DNA of 64,000 nucleotides from CAVVMA01 sp963788205 (lineage in GTDB: Bacteria > Desulfobacterota > Binatia > Binatales > Binataceae): NCBI GenBank assembly GCA_963788205.1, contig CAWBGG010000002.1:744001-808000 (forward strand), written 5' to 3'. Position numbers and translations under genes: made by a program. This document shows, piece after piece, positions 60,898 through 64,000 of the stretch (position 1 is its first letter; each line of letters opens with the position of its first letter). Under the pieces are notes generated by a model. That model saw only the letters and a list, made by a program, of their open reading frames with translations. It did not search any database and was not told where the DNA came from.

Positions 60898-61938
60898 GTG
60901 GACCGAAAATACCCGCAACACACGAGTCTGGCTGGCGGATTGGAGGTGCTTGCGTCGCCTGCCGGTGCGACCGCGGCGCAACGGTCCGCTCCACCCGGGC
61001 CCGGGGCGGAGCTTTGGGACGGCAACCCGCGATACCCCGAGGCGCGCAAGAGGCTGGTTGAGGCATTCCGCAACGACTCCACGCCTCGGCTGCGGATGTT
61101 TCTGGGCCACTACCTGCTTACGGTTCTTCCGATCGGGCTCTCTGCTGCGCTCTGTTCACTATATCCTACAGTTTGGAGTTACGCGCTGGCGGCGGTGACA
61201 ACCGGATTCGCCCAGAACGGCCTCGGGTTGCTGATGCACGAAGGGTCGCATGGCTTCTTCCACGCCCGCAAGAACGTTAACGACGTGCTGGCCGATGCAC
61301 TGGTGTGCATCCCAATCTTCAACACCGTGGCCGGCTATCGCGGCCCGCATCTCGACCATCACCGTTACGCCGGGAGCCCGCAGGATCCTTACCGATCGCT
61401 CTACTCCGGGTACCGAAGCAAGTGGCACCTCGCGCTGTGCCTCCTGGCGGATACGCTGGCCATTTCAGCGATAGCGAAGTTCGTTGCCGCGTATATCGCG
61501 CCGCGCGCAGACCAGTCCGATTCCTCCGGCCTGCGGCGGGTTGTCGCCCTGGTTGTGGTGCAGGGGGCTCTGTTCGTATTCTACACAGCCGTCACGGGTT
61601 GGTGGGGCGCCTATTTTGTCCTGTGGGTGATACCGCTCATGACGATGGCGCAGCTCATCAACCGGATCCGAACCATGGCCGAACACACGCCATCGCCTGA
61701 TGGTCCGCAGGTCAACCGGGGCACTGCGCCGGGATGGCTCGAATACCTGCTGGTGGCTCCCTACGGTTACTCGTTTCACTTCGAGCATCACCTCGCGCCG
61801 ACTATTCCTTATTATCAGTTGTCGGCGGCTCACAAGCTGCTGAGCGACACCGGATTTTCGTTCACCCCCAGCGAGGTGACGTGCGGTTACTTGCGCGAGT
61901 TCGTGTCGTTGTTGGGTTCGATCGGCTCCCGATCGTGA
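60898..61938 (+). CDS. Membrane fatty acid desaturase
   Basis: A 346-residue integral membrane di-iron enzyme. Histidine boxes: HEGSH (114-118), HLDHH (151-155) and HFEHH (293-297), plus an E261-H262 pair. Four to six hydrophobic segments lie between them. It introduces a double bond or hydroxyl into an acyl chain or lipid. GTG 60898 is the listed start; the first 40 residues are polar and unconserved, so a later start is possible. The stop overlaps the next gene (GTGA), pointing to joint function with the methyltransferase. Confidence 0.9.
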   Translation: MDRKYPQHTSLAGGLEVLASPAGATAAQRSAPPGPGAELWDGNPRYPEARKRLVEAFRNDSTPRLRMFLGHYLLTVLPIGLSAALCSLYPTVWSYALAAVTTGFAQNGLGLLMHEGSHGFFHARKNVNDVLADALVCIPIFNTVAGYRGPHLDHHRYAGSPQDPYRSLYSGYRSKWHLALCLLADTLAISAIAKFVAAYIAPRADQSDSSGLRRVVALVVVQGALFVFYTAVTGWWGAYFVLWVIPLMTMAQLINRIRTMAEHTPSPDGPQVNRGTAPGWLEYLLVAPYGYSFHFEHHLAPTIPYYQLSAAHKLLSDTGFSFTPSEVTCGYLREFVSLLGSIGSRS

Positions 61939-62942
61939 AGCCGGCAGCGTCTGAGAGAGCCGCCGAAATCAGTCTGGAGCCGGTCGCCTGCCTGCTCTGC
62001 GGCAATGCCTTGCCCGGCGATCCCGTCGCCAAGGGGCTGGACTACGAGTACGGCACCTCGGCGATCGAATTCTCGTTTGTCGCTTGCCGCCAGTGCGGCC
62101 ATGTGTACCTCAATCCGCGGCCGACTATCGAGTCCGCCCGGGCCATCTATCCGCAGAATTACTACGCCTTTGCCGGAGCGCACCGCACCGGGGCGCTGTC
62201 CGTGCTTGGGCGGATCAAGGACATTGTAGTCAGCCGGCGCATCCGCGCGATGGTTGGCGCCCTGCCGCCCGGCGGCCGAGTGCTGGAGGCCGGCTGCGGC
62301 GACGGTTCGCTCTTGATCTCCATCCGCGCGGTCCGGCCGGACCTGAAACTCGCCGGGTTGGATCTTCAGTTCTCCGCCGACACCCGCAGGCTTTTGCGGG
62401 AGCACGACATCGAGGCCATAGAGGCTGCGTTGGAAGAGGCTCGATTCGACTGCCTCTTCGACATGGTCATCATGAACCAGTTCATCGAACACCTGTGGGA
62501 CGCGCGCGCGTGCATGGCGAGCATCAACGCCGGCCTGAAGATGGGCGGCGTCGTGAGCATCTCGACGCCCAACCTCGACGGCTACGACCGGCGCCTGTTC
62601 AAGGATCGCGCCTGGGGCGGATATCACTTTCCGCGCCACCTCAACCTGTTCACTGCCGAGTCGCTTGGCCGGTTCGTCGAAGCCTTCGGCTTTCAAGCGA
62701 TCCGGACCGCGAATCTCGCGGCGCCGTTGATCTGGGTGGCCAGCTTGCACAACTACCTGATGACCAAGCGATACGCCGCACACCGCCTGTTCACCGATTC
62801 GAATCTGATCGTCCTCTCCATCGCGACCCTGCTCGATATGGCCGCAGCGCGGCTCGGCGCGGCCACTTCAAATCAGCAATTGATCGCGAAGAAGGTGAAA
62901 GATCCGGCGCGCTCCGATGGTCGTTTGCGGGCGACAAACTAA
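61935..62942 (+). CDS. SAM-dependent methyltransferase with N-terminal zinc-ribbon
   Basis: A 335-residue protein. Two Cys pairs, C19/C22 (CLLC) and C51/C54 (CRQC), form a zinc site. SAM motif I is LEAGCGDGS (117-125), followed by MNQFIEHLWDARACM and SISTPNLDGYD. This architecture is common among methyltransferases in lipid or polysaccharide clusters. GTG 61935 overlaps the desaturase stop (GTGA), and the longer upstream frame lies within the desaturase. Substrate unknown; a lipid made by the desaturase is a reasonable guess. Confidence 0.88.
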   Translation: MKPAASERAAEISLEPVACLLCGNALPGDPVAKGLDYEYGTSAIEFSFVACRQCGHVYLNPRPTIESARAIYPQNYYAFAGAHRTGALSVLGRIKDIVVSRRIRAMVGALPPGGRVLEAGCGDGSLLISIRAVRPDLKLAGLDLQFSADTRRLLREHDIEAIEAALEEARFDCLFDMVIMNQFIEHLWDARACMASINAGLKMGGVVSISTPNLDGYDRRLFKDRAWGGYHFPRHLNLFTAESLGRFVEAFGFQAIRTANLAAPLIWVASLHNYLMTKRYAAHRLFTDSNLIVLSIATLLDMAAARLGAATSNQQLIAKKVKDPARSDGRLRATN

Positions 62943-63072
62943 AGTTGCCTGAGTACTCCGCGCGCGCGAAAGCTCCGCAACCGCGATCGAGCCGAGTGAG
63001 TGGCTCGCGATTCTGCTTCTGGTATCGTCGTGCCAGTCCGCGTATCGCGCGCCGAGTGATCAACAGGTTCGC

Positions 63073-64000
63073 TTGAGTATTGCAGCACCATCGCCCGCTA
63101 CGATCGTCGAGCACGATCCGGTACCCGTGCACAAATGGGCGGCGGGCGGGGCCGTGATGATCGGCGCGGTGCTGCAGGTCCTGGACGTGTCGATCATAAA
63201 TGTCGCACTTCCCTACATGCAGCAGACCTTTCATGTGGGTATCGACCAAATCAGCTGGGTAGTCACCAGCTACCTGGCCGCGATCAGCGTGACGATTCCG
63301 ATGACCGGCTGGGTCGCAACCCGAATCGGCCGCAAGCGCTACCTGCTCGGCTCCATGCTGGCGTTCGTGGCCGCCTCCGCCTTGTGCGGGCTGGCGCGCG
63401 GAATCGGCCAGATCGTCGTCTTCCGGGTGATTCAGGGGATTGCCGGCGCCGCGATGATACCGCTCTCGCAGGCGGTCATGCTCGAAAGCTTCCCGGTCGA
63501 AGAGCACACGATGGCGATGACCACCTTCGGGATGGGCATAATGGTCGCGCCGGTGCTGGGCCCGACTATCGGCGGCTGGATCACGATGCATTGGAGCTGG
63601 CGCTGGATCTTCTACATCAATGTGCCAACCGGCATCGTCGGCGTTTTGATGGTGCAGGCGTTCGTGCACGATCCGCCTTATCTGCGCAAGCAGCGCGGCC
63701 ATGGCCGGGTCGACTATCTCGGGATCATTCTTATCGTGCTGGCGCTGGGGCTCTTTCAAATCGTGCTGGGCCGCGGCGGACGGGCCGGATGGTTCGCCTC
63801 GCGATGGGTTTGCGCCTGCTCGCTGGCCTCGGTTCTTTCGATGGTGCTGTTCGTGCGGCGCGAGTTGCGCTTTCCCGAGCCGATTCTCGACTTGCGGATG
63901 CTGAAAATCTTCGGCTTCACGCTCTCGGTGCTGCTGCTCTCGCTGCAGGCGCTGGTGCTGTTCAGCGTCAATCTGCTGAACCCGCTCTTTATGGAAACCG
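63073..64000 (+). CDS. DHA2-family (EmrB/QacA-type) multidrug exporter, partial
   Basis: The frame is open from TTG 63073 to the right edge (309 residues, C-terminus missing). After a short polar N-terminus come eight to nine transmembrane helices with family motifs: VLDVSIINVALPYMQQTF, SWVVTSYLAAIS, ATRIGRKRYLLG, RVIQGIAGAAMIPLSQA, and the antiporter motif APVLGPTIGGWI followed by WRWIFYINVPTG. It is a proton-driven exporter of the 14-helix type. No EmrA-type adaptor precedes it within the window. Confidence 0.93.
   Translation, partial: MSIAAPSPATIVEHDPVPVHKWAAGGAVMIGAVLQVLDVSIINVALPYMQQTFHVGIDQISWVVTSYLAAISVTIPMTGWVATRIGRKRYLLGSMLAFVAASALCGLARGIGQIVVFRVIQGIAGAAMIPLSQAVMLESFPVEEHTMAMTTFGMGIMVAPVLGPTIGGWITMHWSWRWIFYINVPTGIVGVLMVQAFVHDPPYLRKQRGHGRVDYLGIILIVLALGLFQIVLGRGGRAGWFASRWVCACSLASVLSMVLFVRRELRFPEPILDLRMLKIFGFTLSVLLLSLQALVLFSVNLLNPLFMET

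Noticed and set aside
1..64000. CRISPR arrays, prophage, integrases, transposases, rRNA
   Set aside because: No regularly spaced direct repeats and no gene with these motifs was seen. The dispersed repeats are palindromic and irregularly spaced.

Overview
The window is gene-dense, high-GC DNA from a Gram-negative bacterium. Evidence for an outer membrane is an aminoarabinose (Ara4N) lipid A modification set, several lipoprotein signal peptides, a periplasmic lytic transglycosylase and a LapA-like protein. GTG and TTG starts are frequent, and intergenic gaps are full of REP-like palindromes. Nothing here fixes the taxon. Gene content and base usage would fit an uncultured deltaproteobacterial-grade lineage such as Binatota, but that is a low-confidence inference. 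Two highly conserved genes (ispF and a TPP enzyme) each lack exactly one base, so the sequence may come from a draft or metagenomic assembly with residual indels.

Layout. 1-975: partial secreted M14 carboxypeptidase, not in the supplied start-to-stop gene list because it runs off the edge. 1337-1423: tRNA-Ser(UGA). 1437-5634: methyltransferase, then a tightly coupled trio (circularly permuted ATP-grasp, alpha-E, transglutaminase) of the predicted peptide-ligase type. 5846-9436: very large secreted sedolisin (S53). 9437-10374: repeat-rich gap carrying a copied fragment of the next gene, a glutathione S-transferase. 11188-13301: pentapeptide-TIR protein and an orphan REC-Hpt protein. 13557-17722: YbjQ-like protein, MurF, PurE, an exported protein and a RodZ-like protein. 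17753-24125: TPR lipoprotein plus arnT facing an arnC / split arnA / arnD operon. 24088-25544: ferredoxin and Mrp Fe-S carrier. 25888-31235: small lipoprotein, enoyl-CoA hydratase, acetolactate synthase, and a secreted protein with a VWA-FHA protein. 31380-36099: two lipoproteins, an APH-type kinase and a second enoyl-CoA hydratase. 36105-41495: GalT-like enzyme, then aminotransferase-serA-purA. 41701-46679: HicB-like protein, serine hydrolase, acyl-CoA ligase and a frameshifted TPP enzyme. 46813-48511: DNA methyltransferase and an XcyI-like restriction endonuclease gene interrupted by an in-frame TAA. 48532-53277: ThiE, NtrC/NtrB-type two-component pair, MltD-like protein. 53377-57223: MoeA, LapA-like, IspF (frameshifted), winged-helix protein, isochorismatase-like hydrolase, FmdB zinc ribbon. 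57350-60756: complete ECF transporter (S, A-A', T). 60898-64000: fatty acid desaturase, a coupled methyltransferase, and a DHA2 exporter cut by the right edge.

Most of this is chromosomal housekeeping. The parts that look accessory or unusual are the decayed XcyI-like restriction-modification pair, the TIR protein, the rearranged DNA before the GST gene, the split-arnA Ara4N operon without arnB in view, the ATP-grasp/alpha-E/transglutaminase trio, and several families of dispersed inverted repeats. One repeat is a copy of about 115 bp found in opposite orientation 14 kb apart. No CRISPR array, rRNA, integrase or transposase gene was seen.
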